Of a stretch of DNA of 5,399 nt, positions 4,543 to 5,399 are shown in pieces. The notes beneath the pieces were generated by a model. The model was not told the DNA's origin and searched no databases. It was given only the letters and a program-made list of their open reading frames with translations. The DNA is from Candidatus Altarchaeales archaeon (GTDB lineage: Archaea > Altiarchaeota > Altiarchaeia > IMC4 > SCGC-AAA252-I15), in NCBI GenBank assembly GCA_014729705.1, contig WJJK01000355.1:1-5399 (forward strand), read 5' to 3'. Every line of letters starts with the position of its first letter. Positions within the stretch are counted from its first letter, which is position 1. A program made the position numbers and the translations under genes.

Positions 4543-5172
4543 ATGAGGATCCTTATCACCGCAGGGCCAACCAGGGAATACCTAGACGACATACGTTTCA
4601 TCTCAAACGAGAGCACAGGGCGCATGGGCTTCGCCTTAGCTGAAAAGGCAGTGCAGTTAGGACATCAAACAACAGTAGTCTACGGCCCCACACACGTAAC
4701 CCCCCCACAAAACACGAAAAAGATTGAAGTAACCAGCACCCAACAGATGATCGAGGCTGTTTTAGAAGAACTCCTAGTAGGAAAATACGACCTAGTTATA
4801 TCCTGCGCAGCATTATCCGACTACACACCCAAAAGAAGACAAAAAGGGAAAATACCCTCAGGCAAAAAACTGTGCGTTGAATTTAAGAAAACAAAGAAAC
4901 TGCTTAAAGTAGTCCGAGAAAAACACCCACAAATCAAATTAATAGGATTCAAGGCCGAACACAACCTGACCCGCGAAAAACTGATTGAACGAGCCCAGGA
5001 TATCAAAAGGGAATACCGACTTGAATTCGTAGTCGCAAACGATGTCTCCAAAAAAATCTTTGACTCAGAAAACACCTGCGCAACAATAGTCGGCGACGAA
5101 GTAAGAGAGTTGGGCCGCTTAAGTAAAAAAGACGCCTCCACCAAGATATTTGAAGTTATTGGGTCTTGGTGA
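4543..5172 (+). CDS. coaB: Phosphopantothenate-cysteine ligase (stand-alone CoaB)
   Basis: A cytoplasmic enzyme of coenzyme A synthesis that joins 4'-phosphopantothenate and cysteine with nucleotide activation (CTP in characterised prokaryotic enzymes) to give phosphopantothenoylcysteine. The 209-residue protein matches only the CoaB half of the common CoaBC fusion. Visible signatures are ITAGPTRE (5-12), the nucleotide/substrate motif ISNESTGRMG (20-29, with the conserved Asn22), CAALSDY (88-94), a flexible basic segment KGKIPSGKK (101-109) that corresponds to the catalytic-lysine loop of E. coli CoaB, GFKAE (135-139) and ANDVS (165-169). It is full length for the domain. No CoaC flavoprotein decarboxylase domain precedes it: the frame upstream is the intergenic region, with a TATA-like box at the expected distance, so a separate CoaC should be elsewhere in the genome. 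The 3' end overlaps the converging minus-strand gene by 17 bases. It is functionally unrelated to the pilus genes. Confidence 0.93.
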   Translation: MRILITAGPTREYLDDIRFISNESTGRMGFALAEKAVQLGHQTTVVYGPTHVTPPQNTKKIEVTSTQQMIEAVLEELLVGKYDLVISCAALSDYTPKRRQKGKIPSGKKLCVEFKKTKKLLKVVREKHPQIKLIGFKAEHNLTREKLIERAQDIKREYRLEFVVANDVSKKIFDSENTCATIVGDEVRELGRLSKKDASTKIFEVIGSW

Positions 5173-5398
5173 AAGAATTATCCTTCAAAAGAAAGGATAA
5201 ACCCAGAAAATCCTGCTTCCTGTAGGCTATGACAAGAAACACAAACCCCAAAACAAAATCAAGCAACGTCAAGGGGGAGGGTAGGATGAACGCCGTTAAA
5301 CTAAATATTGTTGCCATCAAAAGAAGGTTGGCTGCGACAAAAGTAGTGCCGAACAGGTATTTCACAACAGACAAAACGCTTCGATGGGGGCTGTAGGG
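5156..5398 (-). CDS. Hypothetical membrane protein, C-terminal part (5' end outside window)
   Basis: The minus-strand frame is open to the right edge of the window, so the gene begins outside. A TTG at 5372-5374 and a GTG at 5363-5365 are candidate starts, but the open frame upstream (PYSPHRSVLSVVKY) suggests a longer protein. The visible 80 residues contain two hydrophobic stretches, LFGTTFVAANLLLMATIFSL and, after a Pro-containing turn (PSPLTLLD), FVLGFVFLVIAY, followed by a charged tail (RKQDFLGLSFLLKDNSFTKTQ). This fits a small membrane protein with a helical hairpin and a cytoplasmic basic end. It converges with coaB, and its stop codon lies inside the coaB 3' end. I do not recognise a family. 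The strongly hydrophobic composition supports a real gene, but short length and truncation keep confidence moderate. Confidence 0.55.
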   Translation of the reverse strand, partial: PYSPHRSVLSVVKYLFGTTFVAANLLLMATIFSLTAFILPSPLTLLDFVLGFVFLVIAYRKQDFLGLSFLLKDNSFTKTQ

Positions 5399-5399
5399 C

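Overview
This window is almost certainly archaeal. Three genes are preceded by TATA-box-like AT-rich octamers placed 29 to 36 bases before the ATG, with almost no 5' leader. Isoleucine is often ATA and arginine often AGA/AGG. The protein families (TadA/FlaI-type secretion ATPase, TadC membrane proteins, coiled-coil winged-helix regulator, stand-alone CoaB) are at home in Archaea. I cannot fix the phylum; a euryarchaeal-grade or DPANN lineage is plausible.

Positions 3-3804 hold the motor part of a type IV filament (archaeal pilus or Tad-like) system, all on the + strand. They contain the end of a winged-helix protein, a hexameric secretion/assembly ATPase starting one base later, and two different TadC (T2SSF-domain) membrane platform proteins, coupled to each other through a Shine-Dalgarno site. 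The TadC pair has its own apparent leaderless promoter. No pilin, prepilin peptidase or archaellum accessory gene is visible, so the filament subunits must lie outside the window. The ATPase would power assembly by acting on the two membrane proteins.

Positions 3805-4314 hold a small coiled-coil plus winged-helix transcription regulator. A perfect 10-bp inverted repeat with a 6-bp spacer lies directly downstream of its TATA box and runs over its start codon. Extra GTCATGA-like sites lie upstream. This is the layout expected for an autorepressed archaeal regulator.

Positions 4315-4542 form an unusual intergenic region. Two roughly 80% GC blocks each begin with the same 12-base C-rich motif and continue into a strong hairpin. 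The second hairpin is capped by a cUCCGg (UNCG-class) tetraloop. The blocks also carry G-quadruplex-compatible motifs, one on each strand. Between them is an AT-rich stretch with a weaker hairpin and an A10 run (T10 on the minus strand). A TATA-like sequence just upstream leaves open a small structured RNA, though terminator or repeat-element explanations are equally possible.

Positions 4543-5172 encode a stand-alone phosphopantothenate-cysteine ligase (CoaB) of coenzyme A synthesis. A minus-strand membrane-protein gene, cut by the right edge, converges on it and overlaps its last 17 bases. The most novel-looking items are the operator at 3852-3877 and the paired GC-rich elements at 4321-4495.
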